In this document: positions 1 through 8,002 of the stretch, in pieces
Layout of the letters: each line of letters begins with the position of its first letter
How positions within the stretch are numbered: position 1 is the first letter of the stretch
Origin: Streptomyces sp. CB01201
Lineage (GTDB): Bacteria; Actinomycetota; Actinomycetes; Streptomycetales; Streptomycetaceae
Assembly: GCF_002803085.1 (NCBI RefSeq)
Contig: NZ_NNBJ01000010.1
Location: 62,001 to 126,000 of the forward strand
Direction: 5' to 3'
Length of the DNA: 64,000 nt
Program-made: the position numbers and the translations under genes
The notes under the pieces: generated by a model
The model's input: the letters and a program-made list of their open reading frames with translations, nothing else
Told to the model about the DNA's origin: nothing
Database searches by the model: none

Positions 1-180
1 TCGGGGTCAACGTCTCCTAAAGAGATCGCCCGGTTGCGTTCAAATCGAGTGCAGGCCGGGGCGTTCCCTTCCGGGGGCCTGGGGGTCATCCCCCGGGAGA
101 CAGCAGCGCAAAGCCGTGCGCGGTGCGGGGGGACCTCCGCTCTACGTGGGGTCGGCCCGCTCTACACGATGGGGAAGTCA

Positions 181-1323
181 GTGCTTCTGAAAACCTTCGG
201 CTGGTCATTCGTGATCACCGCGATCGGCCTGGCCCTGGCCGTCCTTTACGACGGGTGGGCGGCCCTCGGCGTCGTCGCCATCCTGGCCGTGCTCGAAATC
301 TCGCTGTCCTTCGACAACGCGGTGGTCAACGCCGGAATCCTGAAGAAGATGAATGCCTTCTGGCAGAAGATCTTCCTCACCATCGGCGTCCTCATCGCCG
401 TCTTCGGCATGCGACTGCTCTTCCCCGTCGTCATCGTCGCGATCAGCGCCAAGGTCGGCCCGATCGACGCGGTCGACCTGGCGCTGAACGACGCCGACCG
501 CTACCAGCAGCTGGTGACCGACGCGCATCCGTCGATCGCCGCCTTCGGTGGCATGTTCCTGTTGATGATCTTCCTGGACTTCATCTTCGAGGACCGGGAC
601 ATCAAGTGGCTGGCCTGGCTGGAGCGCCCGCTGGCGAAGCTCGGCAAGATCGACATGCTGTCCGTCTGCATCGCGATGATCGTCCTGCTCGTCGCCTCGA
701 TGACCTTCGCCACCCACGCCCACCAGCACGGCGGAGCCCACGTCGACAAGGCGCAGACGGTGCTGATCTCCGGCATCGCCGGCCTCATCACGTACCTGGT
801 CGTCGGCGGCCTCTCCGGCTACTTCGAGAACCGTCTGGAAGAGGACGAGGAGCGCGAGCACGAGGCCGAGGAGGAGGCCAAGCGCACCGGCAGCAAGGTT
901 TCTGCGGTGGCCATGGCCGGCAAGGCCGCGTTCTTCATGTTCCTCTACCTGGAGGTCCTGGACGCGTCATTCTCCTTCGACGGTGTCATCGGCGCCTTCG
1001 CCATCACCAACGACATCGTCCTGATGGCGCTCGGCCTCGGCATCGGCGCGATGTACGTACGGTCCCTCACCGTCTACCTGGTCCGCCAGGGAACCCTTGA
1101 CGACTACGTCTACCTGGAGCACGGGGCGCACTACGCGATCGGTGCGCTGGCCGTGATTCTGCTCGTCACCATCCAGTACGAGATCAACGAGGTCATCACC
1201 GGCCTGGTCGGCGTCGTCCTCATCGCCTGGTCCTTCTTCTCCTCCGTGCGCCGCAACCGGCGTCTGGCGGCGGCCGGCCAAGGCGGCGCGGGCGAACCGG
1301 CGGAAGTCGGCTCCGGGGTGTGA
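181..1323 (+). CDS. DUF475 / TerC-like integral membrane protein
   Basis: A polytopic membrane protein of about 380 residues with roughly eight hydrophobic segments. Two segments carry conserved acidic motifs: EISLSFDNAVVN (residues 39-50) and, in the second half, DASFSFDGVIGAFA. Such intramembrane acidic residues are typical of the TerC/DUF475 superfamily, which is linked to metal-ion handling in tellurite/stress systems. A strongly acidic cytoplasmic loop (EEDEEREHEAEEEAK) follows the middle segments. I chose GTG 181 because GGGGA lies five bases upstream; ATG 169 is in frame but lacks a ribosome binding site. Two TerD-family genes and a Ter-type biosynthetic operon follow, which supports a Ter role. 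The transported ion cannot be read from sequence. Confidence 0.85.
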   Translation: MLLKTFGWSFVITAIGLALAVLYDGWAALGVVAILAVLEISLSFDNAVVNAGILKKMNAFWQKIFLTIGVLIAVFGMRLLFPVVIVAISAKVGPIDAVDLALNDADRYQQLVTDAHPSIAAFGGMFLLMIFLDFIFEDRDIKWLAWLERPLAKLGKIDMLSVCIAMIVLLVASMTFATHAHQHGGAHVDKAQTVLISGIAGLITYLVVGGLSGYFENRLEEDEEREHEAEEEAKRTGSKVSAVAMAGKAAFFMFLYLEVLDASFSFDGVIGAFAITNDIVLMALGLGIGAMYVRSLTVYLVRQGTLDDYVYLEHGAHYAIGALAVILLVTIQYEINEVITGLVGVVLIAWSFFSSVRRNRRLAAAGQGGAGEPAEVGSGV

Positions 1324-1476
1324 CCCCGGTGCTTCCGGAGCGCACGCCCAGGCGCGTGTGATCCGGCCCGGATTGAGGAACGCTCTCTGCGGGGCGGTCA
1401 CGAGGCTCCGGCCTCGCCGGCCGCCCCGCAGTGCATGGTGTGCGGGGACGGTTCACGGACCTATGGGGTGGGGGCA

Positions 1477-2214
1477 ATGGCGTTCTGGGACGGCCTGTGG
1501 CGAGGCAGGGCCTCACAGTTCGACTCGGGCAGCGCGGCGACCAACACGATCGAGCTGACCCGACGGCACAACACGGTCTCCCTCGGCAAGCAGGGGGCCA
1601 ACACCGGCAGTCTGCGGGTCAACCTGTCCTGGCGGATGCGGACCTCCGACTTCGGCGGAAAGCCGGAGCAGGGCGGGCGGCTGCTGCGCCATCCGCTCCA
1701 GTTCTTCAAGCCGGAGATGGTCCAGGGCCACACCCAGTCCATGGTCAACGTCGACCTGGACCTCGGCTGCCTGTACGAGCTCCAGGACGGCACCAAGGGC
1801 GTGGTCCAGCCGCTCGGCAACTTCTTCGGCGCCACCAACAAGCCGCCCTACGTGGAGTGCAGCGGCGACGACCGGTTCGGCTCGGCCTCGGGCGAGACGA
1901 TCTTCGTCAACCTCGACCACCGCGACGAGATAAAGCGGCTGCTCGTCTTCGTCTACATCTACGACCAGACCCCGGCCTTCGACCGCACCCACGCCAAGGT
2001 GACGCTCTACCCGAGCAACGGCCCGCGCATCGAGATCGAGCTGGACGAGCGCGCCCCCGAGGCCCGCTCCTGCGCGGTGGTCTCCATCGAGAACGTCAAG
2101 GGCGACATGGTGGTGCGGCGCGAGGTGAAGTTCGTCTACGGCTTCCAGGCGGAGCTGGACCGGCTGTACGGCTGGGGGCTCCAGTGGGGCCGCGGCTACA
2201 AGACCAAGGCCTGA
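1477..2214 (+). CDS. TerD-family stress protein (TerA/TerD-like)
   Basis: A soluble protein of about 245 residues. It begins MAFWDGLWRGRASQFDSG, followed by a TerD-type beta-sandwich: VSLGKQG, RVNLSWRM, VNVDLDLGCLYEL, ETIFVNLDH, VFVYIYD and FVYGFQAELDRLYGW. TerD domains bind calcium through paired acidic residues; the VDLDLG stretch is the likely site. ATG 1477 has a G-rich ribosome binding region just upstream; an earlier in-frame GTG at 1435 does not. It lies 150 bp after the DUF475 gene in the same direction and converges with the next TerD gene. The exact cellular function of TerD proteins is not settled. Confidence 0.85.
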   Translation: MAFWDGLWRGRASQFDSGSAATNTIELTRRHNTVSLGKQGANTGSLRVNLSWRMRTSDFGGKPEQGGRLLRHPLQFFKPEMVQGHTQSMVNVDLDLGCLYELQDGTKGVVQPLGNFFGATNKPPYVECSGDDRFGSASGETIFVNLDHRDEIKRLLVFVYIYDQTPAFDRTHAKVTLYPSNGPRIEIELDERAPEARSCAVVSIENVKGDMVVRREVKFVYGFQAELDRLYGWGLQWGRGYKTKA

Positions 2215-2251
2215 GCCGCGCCTCCCGGCCCACTGGCGGCTGACTCCCGGC

Positions 2252-3055
2252 CTACTGGCGGATGAACTGCGGCCCCATCGGCGGCAGGACGAACGTCGGA
2301 TCGGGCGCCGGCACCGGCACCGGGGCGGGCTGGGGGTAGCCGTACGCGGGCTGCGGCGAGGCCGGCTGCGGATAGCCGTAGGACGGCTGTACGACCGGCG
2401 GGTGCGCCGGGGGAGCGGGATGCGGGTAGCCGTACGCGGGCTGGGCCATGTGCTGCGGCAGCGGCTGGGGCACGGACGAGGCGCCGGGCGTGCTCGGCGC
2501 GCTGTCGTCGTCACCGTCGTCCACCGAGATGCCGTAGTCGGTGGCGAGGCCCACCAGGCCGGTCGGATAGCCCTGGCCCACCGCGCGGAACTTCCAGCCC
2601 TCGCCGCGGCGGTACAGCTCGCCGCAGATGATCGCCGTCTCCTCGCCGGTCTCCGGCCTCACATCGAACAGGGCGACCGGATCGCCGCCCGACACCGCCG
2701 CGTCGAACAGCAGGATCCGCAGGTCGCGTACGGCACGGAAGGTGGCGCCGTCGGACGAGGCGGTGATCAGCACCCGGTCGACGGACCGGTCGAGCGCGGC
2801 AAGATCGGCCTCGACGGTGTCGGTGAGCCCCTCCGCGACGCGCTTCTTGGGCAGCCTGCGCACCAGGCCCGAGGGGTGGCGCGGCTGGTTGTAGAAGACG
2901 AAGTCCTCGTCCGAACGCACCCGGCCGTCGGTACCGAGCAGCAGTGCGGAGGCGTCCACGTCCGGGACGTCGGCGCCCGGCGACCAGCGGAGCACCGCGC
3001 GTACGGCCGGGGCCTCCAGCGGGACGTTCGATCCCTTCAGCATCGCGTGCGTCAT
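2252..3055 (-). CDS. TerD-family protein with Pro/Tyr-rich C-terminal tail
   Basis: About 267 residues. The N-terminal two thirds is a TerD domain: MTHAMLKGSNVPLE start, VRAVLRWSPGADVPDVDASALLL, DEDFVFYNQPRHPSG, VDRVLITASSDG and EETAIICGELYRRGEGWKFRAVGQGY. The VPDVDASALLL stretch is the usual calcium-binding region. Residues from about 190 on are a low-complexity tail of repeated YGYPQPA/YGYPHPA units. Start at 3055 chosen from the family N-terminus; upstream in-frame starts would add non-homologous sequence. It is transcribed divergently from the aldolase-led biosynthetic operon, and I infer that the shared 200-bp region is a stress-controlled promoter zone. Confidence 0.88.
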   Translation of the reverse strand: MTHAMLKGSNVPLEAPAVRAVLRWSPGADVPDVDASALLLGTDGRVRSDEDFVFYNQPRHPSGLVRRLPKKRVAEGLTDTVEADLAALDRSVDRVLITASSDGATFRAVRDLRILLFDAAVSGGDPVALFDVRPETGEETAIICGELYRRGEGWKFRAVGQGYPTGLVGLATDYGISVDDGDDDSAPSTPGASSVPQPLPQHMAQPAYGYPHPAPPAHPPVVQPSYGYPQPASPQPAYGYPQPAPVPVPAPDPTFVLPPMGPQFIRQ

Positions 3056-3192
3056 GCCCGTCATCCTGCCTTCCCGCAGGCCCCCCGGACAACGCGGGGC
3101 CCGGCCGGATAGGGCTCGTGGCGTGGCGGCGGAGCCCGTACGGGGCGGTTGATGCAGACGAGTTACCTGAATTTCACGCACTTGGGGAACTC

Positions 3193-3220
3193 TTGACACG
3201 TGTTCCTACGTACTATTACC
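3193..3220 (+). promoter_or_regulatory. Candidate promoter for the Ter biosynthetic operon
   Basis: An AT-rich island contains a perfect -35 hexamer TTGACA (3193-3198) followed about 15 bp later by TATTAC. The spacing is short for a vegetative promoter, so the assignment is tentative. It lies about 50 bp upstream of the aldolase start. Confidence 0.35.
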
Positions 3221-3264
3221 GGCCACCCAAAATCTCGGCCGTCCAGGCAGTACGGGGGATGTAT

Positions 3265-4428
3265 ATGCGGCATTTCGGGCACCTCCCGCCGGCTGAGCGG
3301 AAGCGCCTCTTTCATCAGGAGCCCTGCGAGTTCACCGCGGGCTCCCCGGCGCGCACGCTGTCGGCAGCCCTCGGCGCCACCCTCTACAGCCCGGCGACGC
3401 GCCCCGCGCTCGCCGACGACGTCCTGAAGCAGGCCCGCCGCGGTGTCGTGTCCATGGTGCTCTGCCTGGAGGACTCGATAGACGACGCCGAGGTGGTGGC
3501 CGCCGAGGCCAACCTGGTGCGCCAGTTCGCCGAGCTCGACGCCCGTGGCGAGGAGGTCCCGCTCCTGTTCGTACGGGTCCGCGCCCCGCTCCAGATACCC
3601 GACCTGGTGCACCGCCTCGGCTCCTCGGCCCGACTGCTGTGCGGCTTCGTCCTGCCGAAGTTCACCGAGGACCGCGGCATCGGCTTCCTGGAGGCGCTCA
3701 CCGCGGCCGAGTCCGCGAGCGGCCGCCGGCTCTTCGCGATGCCCGTCCTGGAATCGCCCGAGCTGCTCCACCTGGAGACCCGCCCCGAGACCCTGGCCGG
3801 AATCGCTCGTACGGTGGAGAAGTACCGCGAGCGCATCCTGGCCCTGCGCCTCGGCGTCACCGACTTCTGCTCCGGCTACGGACTGCGCCGCTCGCCCGAC
3901 ATGACCGCCTACGACGTCCAGATCGTGGCCGGCGTCATCGCGGACGTGGTGAACGTCCTGGGCCGGGCCGACGGCACCGGCTTCACCATCACCGGCCCCG
4001 TATGGGAGTACTTCCGGCTCCAGGAGCGGATGTTCAAGCCCCAGCTGCGCCGCAGCCCCTTCCTGGAGGGCCGCGCCGAGGAGCTGCGCACCGCCTTGAT
4101 CGAGCACGACCTGGACGGCCTGCTCCGCGAGATCGAGCTCGACCGCGCCAACGGCCTGCTCGGCAAGACCTGCATCCACCCCTCGCACGTGATGCCCGTG
4201 CACGCCCTGTCGGTGGTCAGCCACGAGGAGTTCACCGACGCGGCGGACATCCTGCGGCCCGAACGGGACGGCGGCGGGGTGCTGCGCTCGGCGTACACCA
4301 ACAAGATGAACGAGGTGAAGCCGCACCGGGCCTGGGCCGAGCGCACGCTGCTGCGGGCCGAGGTGTTCGGGGTCGCCGCCGCGGACGTGGGCTTCGTCGA
4401 CCTCCTCACGGCCGGTCTGGCCCTTTGA
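3265..4428 (+). CDS. CitE/HpcH-like aldolase-lyase of the Ter biosynthetic module
   Basis: About 387 residues with HpcH/HpaI aldolase / citrate-lyase-beta features: the TIM-barrel opening (LGATLYSPATRPALADDVLK), VVSMVLCLEDSIDDAEV with the acidic metal-site residues, LPKF, AMPVLESPE, LRLGVTDFCSGYGLRRS and GKTCIHPSHV. This subgroup is the aldolase found beside phosphoribosyltransferase, PELOTA and HAD genes in Ter operons, where it is proposed to help build a nucleoside-like metabolite. ATG 3265 is preferred over ATG 3259 because the GGGGG motif at 3254-3258 is then six bases away. It is the first gene of the operon; the next gene follows after an 87-bp gap that contains a triple direct repeat. 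The substrate is unknown. Confidence 0.85.
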   Translation: MRHFGHLPPAERKRLFHQEPCEFTAGSPARTLSAALGATLYSPATRPALADDVLKQARRGVVSMVLCLEDSIDDAEVVAAEANLVRQFAELDARGEEVPLLFVRVRAPLQIPDLVHRLGSSARLLCGFVLPKFTEDRGIGFLEALTAAESASGRRLFAMPVLESPELLHLETRPETLAGIARTVEKYRERILALRLGVTDFCSGYGLRRSPDMTAYDVQIVAGVIADVVNVLGRADGTGFTITGPVWEYFRLQERMFKPQLRRSPFLEGRAEELRTALIEHDLDGLLREIELDRANGLLGKTCIHPSHVMPVHALSVVSHEEFTDAADILRPERDGGGVLRSAYTNKMNEVKPHRAWAERTLLRAEVFGVAAADVGFVDLLTAGLAL

Positions 4429-4464
4429 CGAACCGGACGGACCGACGGGCGGTCCGGCCTCCGG

Positions 4465-4503
4465 CGTACCAGCAGGACGTACCAGCAGAACGCACCAACA
4501 GAA
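4465..4503 (+). repeat. Three 13-bp direct repeats abutting a ribosome binding site
   Basis: Three adjacent near-identical 13-bp units lie at 4465-4477 (CGTACCAGCAGGA), 4478-4490 (CGTACCAGCAGAA) and 4491-4503 (CGCACCAACAGAA). The last runs into the GAAGGA ribosome binding site of the next gene. This may be a regulator or RNA-binding site, or simple slippage. Confidence 0.75.
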
Positions 4504-4515
4504 GGACACAGCAAC

Positions 4516-7005
4516 GTGGTTGAGTGGTCGGGAACGTGGGTCGCCGAGCGGCTCGGGGTCGAGCTGGTCGGGGACGAGCGGCTGAGCGCCCTGCTGGGCC
4601 TCGCCCTGCGCCGCAACCCGAAGCGCGCCCATCTGCTGGTCTCCAACGTCCTGGGCAAGCACGTGCCGCAGCGCCCCTCGGTGGTGTGGGGTGCCGGTTA
4701 TGAACTGGGCGTACGCGCACGGCAGTTGCTCGGCGACGAGGCGGCCGCGCGGGCCGTGGTGCTCGGGTACGCCGAGACCGCGACCGGGCTCGGCCACTCG
4801 GTCGCCGACGGCCTGGGCCTGGCCCCGTATCTGCACTCCACCCGCCGCCCGGTCCCGGGCGTGGCCGCGGCCGGCGGTTTCGAGGAGGCCCACTCCCACG
4901 CCACCTCCCACCTCCTGCTCCCCGAAGACCCCCGACTCCTCGCGGGACAGGGCCCGTTGGTCCTGGTCGACGACGAGTTCTCCACCGGCAACACGGTCCT
5001 CAACACCATCCGCGACCTGCACGCCCGCCACCCCCGCGGCCACTACGTGATCGTCGCCCTCGTCGACATGCGCTCCCCGCGGGACCGCGACCGCCTCACC
5101 GCCTTCGCGGCGGAGATCGGCGCCCGCGTCGACCTGATCGCCTCGGCGTCGGGCACGGTACGGCTGCCGGAGGGGGTGCTTGAGAAGGGGCGGGCGCTGG
5201 TCGAGGAGTACGAGACGGCGGCCGCCCCGGGCCCGCTTTCGCCGGGAGGCGCCCAGGACGGGGTGGGCGAGGAGGCGGCGGGCCAAGGACCTCTGCTGTG
5301 TGAGAACGGCGCTCGGCCCGTGGGCCATGCCCGCCGCGTCGACCTCCGCTGGCCCTCCGGCCTTCCCGACGGCGGGCGGCACGGGTTCACCCCGGCCCAC
5401 CGGTCCGTCCTGGAGGCGGCGCTGCCGGACCTGGCGGGCGGGCTGGCCGAGGCGCTCGGGGCCGGGGGCGACACCCCGCGCCGCGTGCTCGTCCTCGGAT
5501 TCGAGGAGCTGATGTACGCCCCGCTGCGGCTGGCCGTCGCCCTCGAAGAGCGCGGCGACGCCGAGGTGCGCTACTCCACCACCACCCGCTCGCCCGTGCT
5601 CGCCCTGGACGACCCCGGGTACGCCATCCGCACCAGGCTCGCCTTCCCCGCCCACGACGACCCGGCCGACGGTCCCGGCGAGCGGTACGCGTACAACGTC
5701 GCGGACGGCGGCTTCGACGCGGTGGTCGCCGTCGTCGACTCGGCCGCCGACACCCCCCAACTGCACGCCCCCGACGGCCTGTTGGCCCAGCTCGCCGCCC
5801 ACATCCCGCACGTCGTGCTCGCCGTGCTGCCCTCGTACGTACCCGAAGGTGCCCCCATGCCCGAGCCGCTGCGCGGTCCCGCCTTCTCCTCCTACGCCCC
5901 CGACGAGGTGGGCTGGCTGCTCAAGGACCTGTCCGGGGTCGAGCTGGAGGCCCCCACCGAGGAGCGCGAGGAGGCCATCCAGAGCGGCGGCGCGCACTAC
6001 GCGGAGTCGCTGCCGGTCGAGTACCAGCCGAGCCCCCAGTACCAGGAGCTGTTCCGCGCCGCGCTCGACGCCTCGGCCGACCGGATCGCGCGGGCCGTCG
6101 GCGTGGTCACCGAAACGGTCCTGGCCGAGCGCTCGCCCCGCCCGGTGCTCGTCTCGCTGGCCCGCGCGGGCACGCCCGTCGGTGTGCTGATGCGCCGCTG
6201 GGCCCAGTACCGGCACGGCCTGGACCTGCCGCACTACGCGGTGTCCATCGTGCGCGGCCGGGGCATCGACCCCAACGCGCTGCGCTGGCTCGCCGCCCAC
6301 CACGACCCCGCCGACGTCGTGTTCGTCGACGGCTGGACGGGCAAGGGCGCCATCACCCGCGAACTGGCCGCTGCCATCAGGGAGTTCCCCGAGTTCGCGG
6401 GGTTCGACCCGGAGATCGCCGTGCTCGCCGACCCCGGCTCCTGTGTCCGCACGTACGGCACCCGCGAGGACTTCCTGATCCCGTCGGCCTGCCTCAACTC
6501 GACCGTTTCCGGGCTCATTTCGCGCACCGTCCTGCGCCGGGACCTCATCGGTCCCGGCGACTTCCACGGCGGCAAGTTCTACCGCGAGCTGGCCGGCGCC
6601 GATGTGTCGGGCGACTTCCTCGACGCCGTGGCCGCCCGCTTCGACGCGGTCGCCGACGCGGTGGACCGCGAGGCCAAGGCGCTGCGGGACACCGACCGGA
6701 CCCCGAGCTGGGGGGGCTGGGCGGCCGTCGAGCGGATCAGCGAGGAGTACGGCATCCACGACGTCAACCTGGTCAAGCCCGGCGTCGGCGAGACCACCCG
6801 GGTGCTGCTGCGCCGGGTCCCCTGGAAGATCCTGGCCGGGCGCGGCGCCGGGGCCGACCTCGACCACGTACGGCTGCTCGCCGAGCAGCGCGGGGTGCCC
6901 GTCGAGGAGGTGGACGGCCTGCCGTACAGCTGCGTCGGCCTGATCCACCCCCAGTACACCCGGGGCGCCACCGGCGCCGACGGCAAGGCGGTGGCCGCCA
7001 AGTGA
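4516..7005 (+). CDS. Fused PRTase_2-TRSP / PRTase_1 (StiP) - PELOTA protein
   Basis: 829 residues joining two proteins that, from memory, are often encoded separately. The N-terminal half has a phosphoribosyltransferase with PRPP loop VDDEFSTGNT (residues 151-160), then a TRSP-type domain (about 270-445: LVLGFEELMYAPLRLA, VEVRYSTTTRSP-like segment). The second half begins at Met448 (MPEPLRGPAFSSYAPDEV), the usual N-terminus of StiP-type proteins. It has a second PRPP-like loop VDGWTGKG (604-611) and a C-terminal PELOTA RNA-binding-like domain (about 745-815: VNLVKPGVGETTRVLLRRV, LPYSCVGLIHP). GTG 4516 has GAAGGA nine bases upstream. The gene overlaps the HAD gene by four bases. These families are proposed to make a nucleoside-like compound in Ter systems. 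No stop separates the halves; see the internal start. Confidence 0.85.
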   Translation: MVEWSGTWVAERLGVELVGDERLSALLGLALRRNPKRAHLLVSNVLGKHVPQRPSVVWGAGYELGVRARQLLGDEAAARAVVLGYAETATGLGHSVADGLGLAPYLHSTRRPVPGVAAAGGFEEAHSHATSHLLLPEDPRLLAGQGPLVLVDDEFSTGNTVLNTIRDLHARHPRGHYVIVALVDMRSPRDRDRLTAFAAEIGARVDLIASASGTVRLPEGVLEKGRALVEEYETAAAPGPLSPGGAQDGVGEEAAGQGPLLCENGARPVGHARRVDLRWPSGLPDGGRHGFTPAHRSVLEAALPDLAGGLAEALGAGGDTPRRVLVLGFEELMYAPLRLAVALEERGDAEVRYSTTTRSPVLALDDPGYAIRTRLAFPAHDDPADGPGERYAYNVADGGFDAVVAVVDSAADTPQLHAPDGLLAQLAAHIPHVVLAVLPSYVPEGAPMPEPLRGPAFSSYAPDEVGWLLKDLSGVELEAPTEEREEAIQSGGAHYAESLPVEYQPSPQYQELFRAALDASADRIARAVGVVTETVLAERSPRPVLVSLARAGTPVGVLMRRWAQYRHGLDLPHYAVSIVRGRGIDPNALRWLAAHHDPADVVFVDGWTGKGAITRELAAAIREFPEFAGFDPEIAVLADPGSCVRTYGTREDFLIPSACLNSTVSGLISRTVLRRDLIGPGDFHGGKFYRELAGADVSGDFLDAVAARFDAVADAVDREAKALRDTDRTPSWGGWAAVERISEEYGIHDVNLVKPGVGETTRVLLRRVPWKILAGRGAGADLDHVRLLAEQRGVPVEEVDGLPYSCVGLIHPQYTRGATGADGKAVAAK
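5845..5859 (+). promoter_or_regulatory. Candidate internal ribosome binding site and start within the fusion gene
   Basis: GAAGG at 5845-5849 lies seven bases before an in-frame ATG at 5857. Translation from here would give a 382-residue protein matching the usual free-standing StiP-PELOTA protein. This may be a leftover of a former gene boundary or a working second start. Confidence 0.5.
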
Positions 7006-7961
7006 GCACCCCGCCCGTCCCGGCCGCCGGCGCCCCCGATCGCACCCCGCCCGTCCCGGCCGCCGGCGCCCTCGACCGCACCCCGCCCGTCCCGGCCGCC
7101 GGCGACCCCGATCGCACCCCGCCCGTCCCGGCTGCCGGCGCCCTCGACCGCACCCCGCCCGTCCTGGTCGCCAGCGACCTCGACCGCACCCTGATCTACT
7201 CGGCCGCGGCTCTCGCCCTCACCATGCCCGACCACCGGGCGCCCCGGCTCCTGTGCGTCGAGGTGCACGAGCACAAGCCCCTGTCGTACGTCACCGAACA
7301 CGCGGCCCGGCTGCTCGCAGAGCTGAAGTCGGCGACCGTGTTCGTGCCCACCACGACCCGTACGCGCAAGCAGTACCAGCGCGTCCAACTCCCGGGACCG
7401 CCCTCGCCGTTCGCGATCTGCGCCAATGGCGGGCACCTGCTGGTGGACGGGGTGTCGGACCCGGACTGGGCGCGTTCGGTGACCGACCGGATCGCCGCGG
7501 AGTGCGTCTCCCTCGACGAGGTGCGGGCCCATCTGCGGGCCGTCGCGGACCCGGTCTGGCTGCGCAAGGAGCGGATCGCGGAGGACCTCTTCGCCTACCT
7601 GGTGGTCGAGCGGGAGCTGCTCCCCGAGGGCTGGATCAAGGAGCTGGCGCTCTGGGCCGAGCCGCGCGGCTGGACCGTCTCCCTCCAGGGTCGCAAGATC
7701 TACGCCGTACCGAAGCCGCTCACCAAGAGCGCGGCGGTCCGCGAGGTCGCCCGCCGCACCGGCGCCGAACTCACCCTGGCCGCCGGGGACTCGCTCCTCG
7801 ACGCCGACCTGCTGCTCGCCGCCGACCAGGGCTGGCGCCCCGGCCACGGCGAGCTGGCCGAGGCCGGCTGGCAGGCGCCGGGCACCGAGGCGCTGGCCGA
7901 ACGCGGGGTGCTCGCGGGCGAGGAGATCCTGCGCCGTTTCCTGGCCCGCGCGGCTTCCTGA
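7002..7961 (+). CDS. HAD-family phosphatase of the Ter operon, with a repeated N-terminus
   Basis: 319 residues; GTG 7002 overlaps the preceding stop codon (GTGA). The HAD core starts at motif I ASDLDRTLIYS (Asp59, Asp61). Later motifs include VFVPTTTRTRKQYQRV, a lysine in VPKPLTKSAAVREVA, and LAAGDSLLDADLLLAAD with the late acidic pair, as in Cof/MPGP-like HADs. Residues 4-51 are four copies of a PPVPAAGxxDRT unit; a fifth, divergent copy is motif I itself. An HAD phosphatase is a standard member of the Ter nucleoside-like biosynthetic module, so it probably dephosphorylates the pathway product. The repeated leader is probably disordered. Confidence 0.85.
   Translation: MSTPPVPAAGAPDRTPPVPAAGALDRTPPVPAAGDPDRTPPVPAAGALDRTPPVLVASDLDRTLIYSAAALALTMPDHRAPRLLCVEVHEHKPLSYVTEHAARLLAELKSATVFVPTTTRTRKQYQRVQLPGPPSPFAICANGGHLLVDGVSDPDWARSVTDRIAAECVSLDEVRAHLRAVADPVWLRKERIAEDLFAYLVVERELLPEGWIKELALWAEPRGWTVSLQGRKIYAVPKPLTKSAAVREVARRTGAELTLAAGDSLLDADLLLAADQGWRPGHGELAEAGWQAPGTEALAERGVLAGEEILRRFLARAAS
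7011..7190 (+). repeat. Five 36-bp in-frame repeats ending in the HAD catalytic motif
   Basis: Units start at 7011, 7047, 7083, 7119 and 7155. The first four encode PPVPAAG(A/D)(P/L)DRT and the last encodes PPVLVASDLDRT, which holds the catalytic aspartates. The pattern suggests serial duplication upstream from the motif I segment, with loss of the nucleophile aspartate in the copies. Confidence 0.9.
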
Positions 7962-8002
7962 GGGGCGTGCCGTAGCGGTGCGGTATTGGGTACGGTCGCC
8001 GC

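Noticed and set aside
1..180. Coding start of the DUF475 gene as early as base 34
   Set aside because: The added residues are low-complexity and lack the family pattern; GTG 181 has the ribosome binding site.
3163..6948. A 1261-codon open frame on the minus strand opposite the Ter biosynthetic genes
   Set aside because: It is the antisense shadow of well-supported plus-strand genes; its translation is low-complexity and matches no family.
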